In this document: positions 1-6,552 of the stretch, piece after piece
Position numbering within the stretch: position 1 is the first letter of the stretch
How the letters are laid out: each line of letters begins with the position of its first letter
From: Bacteroidales bacterium
GTDB lineage: Bacteria; Bacteroidota; Bacteroidia; Bacteroidales; DTU049
DNA length: 6,761 nucleotides
Assembly (NCBI GenBank): GCA_030017935.1
Contig: JASEGF010000115.1
Coordinates: 1-6,761, forward strand
Reading direction: 5' to 3'
Program-made: the position numbers and the translations under genes
Notes under the pieces: model-generated
What the model saw: only the letters and a program-made list of their open reading frames with translations
Databases searched by the model: none
What the model was told of the DNA's origin: nothing

Positions 1-59
1 ATATTGATAATCAATTACTTATAAAGGTGTTGCAAAAAAGTGCGGAAAACAGGAGCTAA
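1..59 (+). CDS. C-terminal tail of an unidentified upstream gene (partial)
   Basis: Reading from base 3 gives 18 sense codons (IDNQLLIKVLQKSAENRS) and a TAA stop at 57-59. The other two plus frames stop within the first 24 bases. The stretch is visibly less AT-rich than the spacer after it, and the peptide looks like an amphipathic C-terminal helix, so I infer the end of a real gene entering from the left. It is too short to name a family. It would be co-directional with RNase R, with the stop about 140 bp before the RNase R start. A chance open stretch of this length is possible, so confidence is moderate. Confidence 0.5.
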   Translation, partial: IDNQLLIKVLQKSAENRS

Positions 60-62
60 ATT

Positions 63-110
63 AATAAAAAACTTGTTTATGTACAAAATTTTTATTGGCC
101 TTTTTTATTT
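63..110 (+). terminator. Possible weak intrinsic terminator after the upstream gene
   Basis: AATAAAAA (63-70) pairs with TTTTTATT (89-96). After a 2x2 internal mismatch, TTGT (73-76) pairs with ACAA (83-86) around a 6-base loop. GGCC and a run of six T (101-106) follow. It lies just after the stop at 57-59, where a terminator would be expected. Against it, the stem is almost all A-T and the T run starts four bases beyond the stem. In DNA this AT-rich such a hairpin can arise by chance. Confidence 0.3.
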
Positions 111-164
111 ATATATTAATATTCACTTAACATATAAATATTATTTCATTGAAATAAAATAAAT

Positions 165-172
165 TAATTTTG
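165..172 (+). promoter_or_regulatory. Bacteroidota-type -7 promoter element for RNase R
   Basis: TAATTTTG matches the Bacteroidota -7 consensus TAnnTTTG exactly. The expected transcription start is around 178-180, giving a leader of about 25 bases before the ATG at 203. No TTG -33 element is visible at the usual 17-23 base spacing; the nearest TTG (149-151) leaves only 13 bases. The extended 13-mer TTAATTTTGCAAA (164-176) recurs exactly before the phosphatase gene at 6530-6542, which supports a shared promoter element. Confidence 0.6.
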
Positions 173-202
173 CAAATATTTAAAAACTTTTTATTAGAAC
201 TT

Positions 203-2407
203 ATGACGAATAATAAACAACCACAAAAGAATAGGGTTAAAAATTTCAATGACAATTTAAAAAAGATTGAAAAGGAACCTTTATTAGCAAATATTTTAGC
301 AATTTTTAAACAAGCTGAGGACGAAAGTTTTAATTATAAACAAATATCAGCACAACTGGGTTATGATAATTCTAAAGATAAGGAAAAAATAGCTGATGCA
401 CTGGAAAAATTATACATACTAGGTGCTCTAAAGCGTGTGGGTAAAGGTAAATATCAAATATCGTCTCAAGTGATTCAGAAAGAAGTCCTTACAAGTGAAC
501 TTATTGGAAAAATGGATTTCAAAAGTACTGGTAAGGCTTATTTTATCAGTCCAGATCTAAAAGAAGATATTTTTATCTCACCTATTAATACTGGTAATGC
601 TCTTCCTGGTGATAAAGTAAAAATCAGATTGCTGCCAAAGCGAAAAAATAGAAAGCCAGAAGGTATAGTAGTAGAAGTTTTAGAGCGTAATAGAACTCAA
701 TTTGTTGGTGTATATGAGCAGGGAGCTTATGCCAGTTATGTGAATCCTGATGACTCTAAAATGCCTGTAGAGTTTGTAATACCTAAAGATTTGAGAAATG
801 GTGCCAATAATGGTGATAAAGTAGTAGTAGAAATAGTAGAGTGGGAGCAAGGCATCAAAGCACCTGTAGGCAAAATAGTGCGTGTATTAGGTCAACCTGG
901 CGAAAATGAAGTAGAGATGCTTTCTATTCTCGTCAATAATGGATTTCATTTAGATTTCCCTTCTGATGTTATCGAAGAGTCTACTCATATTTCTAAAGAT
1001 ATTAGCCCAGAATTTATAAGTAATAGAGAAGATTTTCGTGATGTGCTCACTTTTACTATTGATCCAGCAGAGGCCAAAGATTTCGATGATGCTATTTCTT
1101 TTAGAATATTAGATGATGGCAATTATGAAATTGGTGTTCATATAGCTGATGTTACTCATTATGTAAAGCCATTAAGCAAAATTGATATAGAAGCATATCA
1201 GCGAGCTACCTCTGTTTATCTCGTTGATAGAACATTGCATATGTTACCAGAGAGCTTATCTGCAGACATTTGTTCACTTAGACCTAATGAAGATAGATTG
1301 GCTTTTTCTGTTATTTTTACTATGAATAGTAAAGCTAAAGTGATAAAAAGTAACATATGCGAAACTATTATTCGCTCAGATTATAGATTTAACTATGATG
1401 AGGCACAGCAAATAATCGATGGGAAAAATAAAGATCTGGATGGTGATGCCATGCATATTTTAAATGGTTTAGCTCAGATTTTGCGTGCAGAACGTTTTAG
1501 AAATGGTGCTATTAATTTTCATTCTGAAGAGATAAGTTTTATTCTAAATGAACAAAAAAAACCTGTAGAAATAGTTACTAAAGAACAGAGAGAGGCTAAT
1601 CAGTTGATTGAAGAGTTTATGCTTTTAGCTAATAAAACTGTTGCTGAATATGTAGGTTTAATACTAAAGCAAAAATCAAATAGAGAGCTGCCATTTGTTT
1701 ATCGTGTACATGATAAACCTTCACCAGAAAAAATTGCTACATTAGCAGTTTTTTTAAGAAAACTTGGTTATAAACTCAATTTAGATAATGACGTCGCTCT
1801 AGCTAAATCTATGAATAAGCTATTCGAAGAAATCATAGATAAACCTGAGGAAAACATGATAAATCAAATAGCTATACGTACTATGGCTCGTGCTATATAT
1901 ACAACTCACAATATTGGACATTATGGATTAGCTTTTAGATATTATACTCATTTCACTTCACCCATTCGTCGTTATCCTGATATGATGGTGCATAGATTAT
2001 TAAAATCATATTTATCAAATGAAAGCAAAATACACTATGAAAAAATTAGTGATTTAGAGGAAAAGTGTAAACATTCTAGCGATATGGAGCAAAAAGCTCA
2101 AAATGCCGAATGGGATTCTATCAAATATAAACAAACAGAGTTTATGTTAGATAAAGTTAATAAAGTGTTTACGGGTGCTATTACTGGAGTAAGCAAATGG
2201 GGACTATTTGTGGAATTAGATGGTAAAATATGCGAAGGATTAGTACATATGGTAGATATGAAAGATGACTATTATTATTTAGATGAGAATAATTATATGC
2301 TTGTAGGTCGTCGCACCGGTACTAGATATAGACTCGGTGATAGAGTGAGGGTTAAAATAAAGTCTGTCGATGTTGCTAAAAAACAAATTAGTATGACTTT
2401 GTGCTAA
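203..2407 (+). CDS. rnr: Ribonuclease R (RNB-family 3'-5' exoribonuclease)
   Basis: Processive 3'-5' hydrolytic exoribonuclease of the RNase II/R family, cytoplasmic, which degrades structured RNA in mRNA decay and rRNA quality control. The 734-residue protein shows the full domain order: winged-helix domain (about 25-90), two cold-shock domains (about 95-235), the RNB catalytic domain (about 275-605) and a C-terminal S1 domain (about 654-734). The RNB metal-binding motif DPAEAKDFDDA carries Asp287, Asp293, Asp295 and Asp296. The family signature HFTSPIRRYPD is at 583-593. It ends right after the S1 domain, without the long basic tail of E. coli RNase R (813 aa). I chose ATG at 203. The in-frame TTG at 170 would add 11 residues but lies inside the -7 promoter motif, so it should not be transcribed; an in-frame stop precedes it at 155-157. 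No clear Shine-Dalgarno is present. The gene converges on the next one with 11 bp between stops. Confidence 0.96.
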   Translation: MTNNKQPQKNRVKNFNDNLKKIEKEPLLANILAIFKQAEDESFNYKQISAQLGYDNSKDKEKIADALEKLYILGALKRVGKGKYQISSQVIQKEVLTSELIGKMDFKSTGKAYFISPDLKEDIFISPINTGNALPGDKVKIRLLPKRKNRKPEGIVVEVLERNRTQFVGVYEQGAYASYVNPDDSKMPVEFVIPKDLRNGANNGDKVVVEIVEWEQGIKAPVGKIVRVLGQPGENEVEMLSILVNNGFHLDFPSDVIEESTHISKDISPEFISNREDFRDVLTFTIDPAEAKDFDDAISFRILDDGNYEIGVHIADVTHYVKPLSKIDIEAYQRATSVYLVDRTLHMLPESLSADICSLRPNEDRLAFSVIFTMNSKAKVIKSNICETIIRSDYRFNYDEAQQIIDGKNKDLDGDAMHILNGLAQILRAERFRNGAINFHSEEISFILNEQKKPVEIVTKEQREANQLIEEFMLLANKTVAEYVGLILKQKSNRELPFVYRVHDKPSPEKIATLAVFLRKLGYKLNLDNDVALAKSMNKLFEEIIDKPEENMINQIAIRTMARAIYTTHNIGHYGLAFRYYTHFTSPIRRYPDMMVHRLLKSYLSNESKIHYEKISDLEEKCKHSSDMEQKAQNAEWDSIKYKQTEFMLDKVNKVFTGAITGVSKWGLFVELDGKICEGLVHMVDMKDDYYYLDENNYMLVGRRTGTRYRLGDRVRVKIKSVDVAKKQISMTLC

Positions 2408-2418
2408 ATATTTTATCA

Positions 2419-3429
2419 TTAATAATATGGTGGCAGTTTATTAGTTGTTTTTTTCTTTGTAGGATCATAATTATCATGAACATCTGGTGCATTGCGAGCA
2501 TCTATGTTTGGTCTATATACCCATTTATTGTCAATTAGCTGCAATCCTACTAGATCTTCTGCATTAGGATAATAAAATTGATATTGACCTACTAAAAATG
2601 TATTTAATGGCGATATGCTATTGTAAATTATCATTTCATCAAAATATCTTTTTGTTTTTACTATCTTTTTATCTGCTTTTTGTGCTTTACTATAATTTTT
2701 AGAATTTTTAGGTTTGTTTTTTTGTTTTGTCTTTGTGGTGCTTACTTCATATGATTGTCTATCATATCTGAGAGACATCACTGCGTCTGTGCTATATCTG
2801 AAAATTAGTCTGGTTGGATTTTTTTTATCTGGAATGTTTCTGAACATTCTTTTACCAAATATTGTTTGTCCATTATATGAAAAGCCTAATATATCTATTA
2901 CTTTTGATTGGTATAATCCATTTTCTCCATCCCAACCTAGGAGTGTGTAGTATTTAATGTCATTAATTTCTATAGGTATTATTTGATAGTATATGGCTCC
3001 ATACCAATCTCCATTTTTTAATATTGCTTGCTCTGGATCTTGCAATGAATCTTTAATATTTTTTAGTTCTACTACTTTATAGTTATTATTTCTAGGCAAT
3101 TTTTTTAATGTTAATCCATATGGGATAGTTTTTCCATTATTCAATGGTACTCCCCACGTGATTAACAAGAAATCTTCACCTTTTAGTACTGATAATAGTT
3201 TTATAGTATCAAAATTAAATTTATATGCATCTGGATAACTCAATATTTCTATCATTAATCTATTAAAATATTCATTTGATTGCAATTTATCGAAATCATT
3301 TTCTCCATTTTTTATAATATTTTCATAATATAATAAACTATCCAGCTGTGGAGGATATAGGATAGTATTTTTTTGAGCTATTAGCACATTAAAAAGTAAA
3401 ATATTAATTATTATTATTACTTGCTTCAT
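2419..3429 (-). CDS. Predicted exported protein of unknown function
   Basis: I cannot assign this 336-residue protein to a named family. The N-terminus looks like a Sec signal peptide: Lys2, a hydrophobic core at 4-17, and likely cleavage after Ala18 (VLIA-QK). No further membrane span is visible, and there is no lipobox cysteine. The middle is rich in Trp, Tyr and Gly: DWYGAIYYQI at 141-150 and KYYTLLGWDGENG at 159-171, followed by a predicted strand-rich stretch with FG and FR motifs (191-197). I recall similar YYTLLGWDG segments in hypothetical proteins of other Bacteroidota, but this is memory, not a search. Residues 231-261 form a lysine-rich, low-complexity segment (12 Lys and 1 Arg in 31). 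The C-terminus is Pro/Asn/Lys-rich and ends PPYY. The start is well bounded, because an in-frame TAA (3430-3432) directly precedes the ATG. It lies 111 bp after rfbC on the same strand, so it could be an operon tail or a separate gene. Confidence 0.85.
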   Translation of the reverse strand: MKQVIIIINILLFNVLIAQKNTILYPPQLDSLLYYENIIKNGENDFDKLQSNEYFNRLMIEILSYPDAYKFNFDTIKLLSVLKGEDFLLITWGVPLNNGKTIPYGLTLKKLPRNNNYKVVELKNIKDSLQDPEQAILKNGDWYGAIYYQIIPIEINDIKYYTLLGWDGENGLYQSKVIDILGFSYNGQTIFGKRMFRNIPDKKNPTRLIFRYSTDAVMSLRYDRQSYEVSTTKTKQKNKPKNSKNYSKAQKADKKIVKTKRYFDEMIIYNSISPLNTFLVGQYQFYYPNAEDLVGLQLIDNKWVYRPNIDARNAPDVHDNYDPTKKKTTNKLPPYY

Positions 3430-3448
3430 TTATTATGATAAATTATGA

Positions 3449-3467
3449 AAATTAACGTAGTTAATTT
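3449..3467. repeat. Palindrome, 8 bp arms with 3-base spacer
   Basis: AAATTAAC (3449-3456) is the exact reverse complement of GTTAATTT (3460-3467), around GTA. It sits 20 bp upstream of the exported-protein ATG, and would lie in its leader if transcription starts further up. Only one G-C pair is in the stem and no T run follows on the minus strand, so it is a poor terminator. A dimeric regulator site is possible, and chance is also possible in DNA this AT-rich. Confidence 0.35.
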
Positions 3468-3493
3468 ATGTAATATTATTTTAAGCATTTGTT

Positions 3494-3518
3494 ATTAAAT
3501 AATTAGATTAAATAATTA
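3494..3518. repeat. Tandem direct repeat, two exact 12-mers
   Basis: ATTAAATAATTA occurs at 3494-3505 and again at 3507-3518, separated by a single G (period 13). The second copy runs into a perfect 12 bp palindrome, AAATAATTATTT (3510-3521). The repeat lies between the rfbC stop and the exported-protein start. It could be a slippage duplication in AT-rich spacer or a pair of protein-binding sites. The sequence alone does not decide. Confidence 0.5.
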
Positions 3519-3522
3519 TTTA

Positions 3523-3530
3523 CAAAATAA
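3523..3530 (-). promoter_or_regulatory. Imperfect -7-like element before the exported-protein gene
   Basis: On the minus strand this reads TTATTTTG, one mismatch from TAnnTTTG. It would start transcription roughly 85-90 bases upstream of the ATG at 3429, placing the tandem 12-mers and the palindrome in the leader. No exact TAnnTTTG match exists in the 111 bp spacer, so the gene may instead depend on read-through from wzc-rfbC. Confidence 0.2.
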
Positions 3531-3540
3531 AAAAATAATT

Positions 3541-4083
3541 TTAAAATGGAGACTTAAAATCTGCGAATGACATTGCATTGATATCTTTATCAGACAAAAT
3601 AGGATTTGCATAATTCCAAGGAATAGCTAAATGGGGATCGTTCCATGCTATGGTCCTTTCACATTCTTTACAATAATAGTCTGAGCATTTATACTGCAAA
3701 ATGGTCTCATCAGCTAGTGAAATAAAGCCATGAGCAAAGCCTGCGGGTATATAAAATGATTTTTTAGTAATATCATCTAGCTCCACCATAGCAAATTTGC
3801 CAAAAGTAGAACTATTTTTTCGTAAATCTACTGCTACATCTATAACCTTCCCTTTAACAACTCTCACTAGTTTGGCCTGTGAATGTGGTGGCACCTGGAA
3901 ATGTAAGCCTCTGATAACACCCATAAATGATAAAGATTCGTTTTCTTGAACGAAATCATGCGTTATCCCTGCTTCACTAAGATAGGAACGTCTATAAGTC
4001 TCTAAAAAATATCCTCTATTATCTTTGAAAATATTTGGTGTAAATATTACCAACCCATCAATTTCTAGTTTATTTATTTCCAT
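3541..4083 (-). CDS. rfbC: dTDP-4-dehydrorhamnose 3,5-epimerase
   Basis: Cytoplasmic cupin-fold enzyme (RmlC/RfbC) that epimerises C3 and C5 of dTDP-4-keto-6-deoxyglucose, the third step of dTDP-L-rhamnose synthesis. At 180 residues it is full length for the family. Signature segments are all present: FKDNRGYFLETY (19-30), IRGLHFQ (57-63) with the presumed catalytic base His61, KLVRVVKGKVIDVAVDLR (71-88), IPAGFAHGF (112-120), and the segment around Tyr131, the expected acid. Asp167 in SDKD fits the residue that pairs with the catalytic His. WNDP is at 147-150. The ATG lies one base after the wzc TGA stop, so the two genes are almost certainly co-transcribed and probably translationally coupled. 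rmlA, rmlB and rmlD are not in the window. A related sugar 3,5-epimerase with another dTDP-keto sugar substrate cannot be excluded, but the motifs fit RmlC best. Confidence 0.95.
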   Translation of the reverse strand: MEINKLEIDGLVIFTPNIFKDNRGYFLETYRRSYLSEAGITHDFVQENESLSFMGVIRGLHFQVPPHSQAKLVRVVKGKVIDVAVDLRKNSSTFGKFAMVELDDITKKSFYIPAGFAHGFISLADETILQYKCSDYYCKECERTIAWNDPHLAIPWNYANPILSDKDINAMSFADFKSPF

Positions 4084-4084
4084 T

Positions 4085-6469
4085 TCATTTATTTTTTTTA
4101 GTAAAATAATTAAAATATTTTCTCATTGATTTTTGAGTTTTAGATTGTTTGTCTTCGTTATCAACATAATAGCCATATATATCGTATTTGTATTCATACC
4201 CATATTTACCATATTTAGTTTGTTTAATAAGTTTATCATTAAATCCATTTAGCACTATTATTAATTCTTTAGGATTTAGCTCTTGTTTTAATTTTTCTAA
4301 ATTATAGATAAAATCTTTTTTAGAGTATTCACTTCTGAAAACATACAAAGTAGTATCAGCTAATAAAACAAATTTTGTAGTATCTGATATTAATCCAATA
4401 GGTGGAGTATCTAGTATTATTATATCATAATATTTTTTGAGATTTTCTAGGAGCTCATCCATTTTATGACTAGTAATTAGTTCATTTGGATATTCTGGTA
4501 AAGAACCAGCAGGGAAATAAAATAAATTATTTATATCAGTAGATTTTATACATTGCTCTAATTTGCATTCACCTAATAAATAATTTGATAAGCCAAATTC
4601 ATTTAAATTATTAAAAGTTATACTCATCTTTGGCCTTCTGAGATCAGTATCTATGATTAATACTTTTTTATTTGATAGAGCTAATATGCCACCTAGATTG
4701 ATAGCTACAAAAGTTTTGCCTTCTCCAGATATAGTGCTAGTTACTACTATAGTTTGAGGAATATTTGTATCTCTTAGAAGTAAATGACTTTTTATTTTTC
4801 TAAATGATTCAGCTAATAATGATCTTTTGTATTTATGTATTACTAACTGATTATTTGATAGATCTCCAGTGAAAAGCGGCAATGTAATTATAAGATTATC
4901 TTTGATATGTGGTTCTATATCTTCTATTGACAAAATATTTGTATAGCTTATATATTTCCATATTAGTGTGATAACTGCAAGCAAAAGAAAGATGAATATA
5001 CCCATTAATATTATTTTAGTTTTATTAGGATATATAGGGTTTGTCAGCAAGGTGGGTTCTTCTAAAACTACAATATCTGAAACAATACCAGCTATATATA
5101 GTGTGTATTCCAATCGTTTATCTAGAAATTGCTCATAATATTTAGTACTGGGTTGAGAAATATTTGTTTCATCCATTGTACTGGCAATGAAGCTATTACT
5201 ATTATAAGAATTTATATTATGTTGTAAATCTTGAATTTTTTTATTGGTAGTAGATAATTGATATTTTGATTTATCTAGTAAAGTCTGCAAAACATCTTTT
5301 AATGAATTTTTGCTATAATGAATTTTCCATAATATCTGTTCGATAGCAGTAGTATTCTGTGAATAAATAGTTGATAAACTGGCGTATTGTTCTATCAATA
5401 ACCTATATTCATTAATAAACGTTGATAATATAGGATAATAACTAGACTGTGCTAAATAAACTATTAACTTTGATGTATTGAAAGAATCATTTTCTAAAAC
5501 TAATAGTGCATTTTTTAAATTTGATAATTCATCATTCAACAGTTCCTTTTCAGTTTGTAGTTTTTTGATTTCTTGTTTTATTGATAATACTGATGTGAAA
5601 GTATCTGGTAGTAAATCTAATGATCTATTTGGGATATTCTCTTGATCCATTATTTGCTCGAGAGCAGTTAGTTGTTGATCAATAAAATCTAGCATACTTC
5701 TAGCACTTTGAGTTCTCTGCTCTAAATCAAATGATTTGTATTCCTGAATTACTGTGTTTAAAAAGTCTACACATTTTACAGGATTTTCATCATTAAACGA
5801 CAATTGTACTGATCCAGCATTACTATTTATAATGCTTATAGACAACTGATTTCTATATTTGCGTACTAAATTTGTGAAATCATTTATCGTAAAGTAATAT
5901 TCACCATCTGTTATGTCGGGAGATGGAATTATATATAATTTTATATGACGAGTTATAATTGTATCTCCGATTTTTTCTTTTATTTGTATGTTTTCTCCGT
6001 TTAATTCATAATTTAATTCTATATTTTTTTTATTTTTTATTTTGAAATAAATAGGAACGTTAATGATAGTGCTATCTATTATTGAATATTCTATAGTGAT
6101 AGGTGCAGTTTTATATAGTTCAAAGTCTAAAATATTCCCTTTAGCATACAAACTTATGTCTAAAGGCAATTTTCTTATAACTCTTTTTATAAATTCTGGT
6201 GATGAGAGCACTTCTACTCTGTTTTCTAATGTATTGTCTTTAGTAAATGTATTTGAACTTATTAGTTCTGTAACTCTATTTTCATTGTTTAATTGTATTA
6301 TAGTATTAGCTTGATAAATAGGCTGTGTGTATCTAATAAATGCCCATATACCTAATAATATAATGGCTAAAAATAATATTATCAACCACAAATTTTTTTT
6401 TAATACTATTTGCAATAAATATGAATTATATTCATTGTTATATTTAGATATTTTACGTTTTTCTTCCAT
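4085..6469 (-). CDS. wzc: Wzc-like polysaccharide co-polymerase with BY-kinase domain
   Basis: Inner-membrane protein that controls polymerisation and export of a surface polysaccharide, with a cytoplasmic autophosphorylating tyrosine kinase. Its 794 residues run: N-terminal Wzz region with TM1 (about 25-46); a periplasmic part with helical, coiled-coil-like segments (about 250-420); a Pro-containing stretch EEPTLLTNPIYPNK (470-483) of the type that precedes TM2; TM2 (about 485-505); and the kinase domain (about 545-745). The kinase has Walker A SGEGKT (581-586, Lys585), Walker A' VLIIDTDLRRP (603-613, Asp607 and Asp609) and Walker B IIILDTPP (683-690, Asp687). The C-terminal tyrosine cluster has Tyr753, 756, 758, 760, 762, 765, 767, 768, 785 and 788. 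The oligomerisation motif ExxRxxR appears as ESFRKIK (554-560), with Lys in the third position. Kinase and transmembrane parts are fused, as in Proteobacteria and Bacteroidota. An in-frame TGA at 6479-6481 bounds the ATG start. It is the first gene of a unit with rfbC. Confidence 0.95.
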   Translation of the reverse strand: MEEKRKISKYNNEYNSYLLQIVLKKNLWLIILFLAIILLGIWAFIRYTQPIYQANTIIQLNNENRVTELISSNTFTKDNTLENRVEVLSSPEFIKRVIRKLPLDISLYAKGNILDFELYKTAPITIEYSIIDSTIINVPIYFKIKNKKNIELNYELNGENIQIKEKIGDTIITRHIKLYIIPSPDITDGEYYFTINDFTNLVRKYRNQLSISIINSNAGSVQLSFNDENPVKCVDFLNTVIQEYKSFDLEQRTQSARSMLDFIDQQLTALEQIMDQENIPNRSLDLLPDTFTSVLSIKQEIKKLQTEKELLNDELSNLKNALLVLENDSFNTSKLIVYLAQSSYYPILSTFINEYRLLIEQYASLSTIYSQNTTAIEQILWKIHYSKNSLKDVLQTLLDKSKYQLSTTNKKIQDLQHNINSYNSNSFIASTMDETNISQPSTKYYEQFLDKRLEYTLYIAGIVSDIVVLEEPTLLTNPIYPNKTKIILMGIFIFLLLAVITLIWKYISYTNILSIEDIEPHIKDNLIITLPLFTGDLSNNQLVIHKYKRSLLAESFRKIKSHLLLRDTNIPQTIVVTSTISGEGKTFVAINLGGILALSNKKVLIIDTDLRRPKMSITFNNLNEFGLSNYLLGECKLEQCIKSTDINNLFYFPAGSLPEYPNELITSHKMDELLENLKKYYDIIILDTPPIGLISDTTKFVLLADTTLYVFRSEYSKKDFIYNLEKLKQELNPKELIIVLNGFNDKLIKQTKYGKYGYEYKYDIYGYYVDNEDKQSKTQKSMRKYFNYFTKKNK

Positions 6470-6489
6470 TAATCTATGTCAATATTTTA

Positions 6490-6497
6490 CAAAAATA
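6490..6497 (-). promoter_or_regulatory. Bacteroidota-type -7 promoter element for wzc-rfbC
   Basis: Read on the minus strand this is TATTTTTG, an exact match to TAnnTTTG. It ends 20 bases before the wzc ATG, implying a leader of about 14 bases. A minus-strand TTG (6514-6516) lies 16 bases upstream, close to but just under the usual 17-23 base spacing for a -33 element. Confidence 0.55.
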
Positions 6498-6530
6498 TAA
6501 ATTTTTTTATACTCAATAAAAGAAATCATT

Positions 6531-6538
6531 TAATTTTG
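6531..6538 (+). promoter_or_regulatory. Bacteroidota-type -7 promoter element for the phosphatase gene
   Basis: TAATTTTG matches TAnnTTTG exactly and ends 14 bases before the ATG at 6553, so the leader would be only about 8 bases. No -33 TTG is seen at normal spacing; the upstream sequence is T/A runs. The 13-mer TTAATTTTGCAAA (6530-6542) is identical to the one before RNase R. It lies 33 bp from the oppositely directed wzc element, so the two core promoters probably overlap or abut. Confidence 0.6.
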
Positions 6539-6552
6539 CAAAAAAATTAATT

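Noticed and set aside
149..151. TTG as a -33 element for the RNase R promoter
   Set aside because: The spacing to the -7 element is 13 bases, shorter than the 17-23 expected.
170..202. TTG-initiated N-terminal extension of RNase R
   Set aside because: The TTG is part of the -7 promoter element, so the codon would be upstream of the transcript start; ATG at 203 fits better.
2408..2428. Bidirectional terminator between the convergent genes
   Set aside because: Only five A-T pairs can form, with no G-C pairs and no proper T run on either side.
2714..2950. Plus-strand open frame of 78 codons
   Set aside because: It lies wholly antisense to the exported-protein gene, has no promoter motif, and its product is a low-complexity Phe/Val/Leu/Ser-rich peptide typical of a reverse-strand shadow.
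3449..3467. Terminator for rfbC
   Set aside because: The stem has one G-C pair, lies about 75 bp past the rfbC stop, and is not followed by a T run on the minus strand.
6063..6314. Plus-strand open frame of 83 codons
   Set aside because: It is antisense to the periplasmic region of wzc, whose frame is clearly coding; no start context or promoter supports it.
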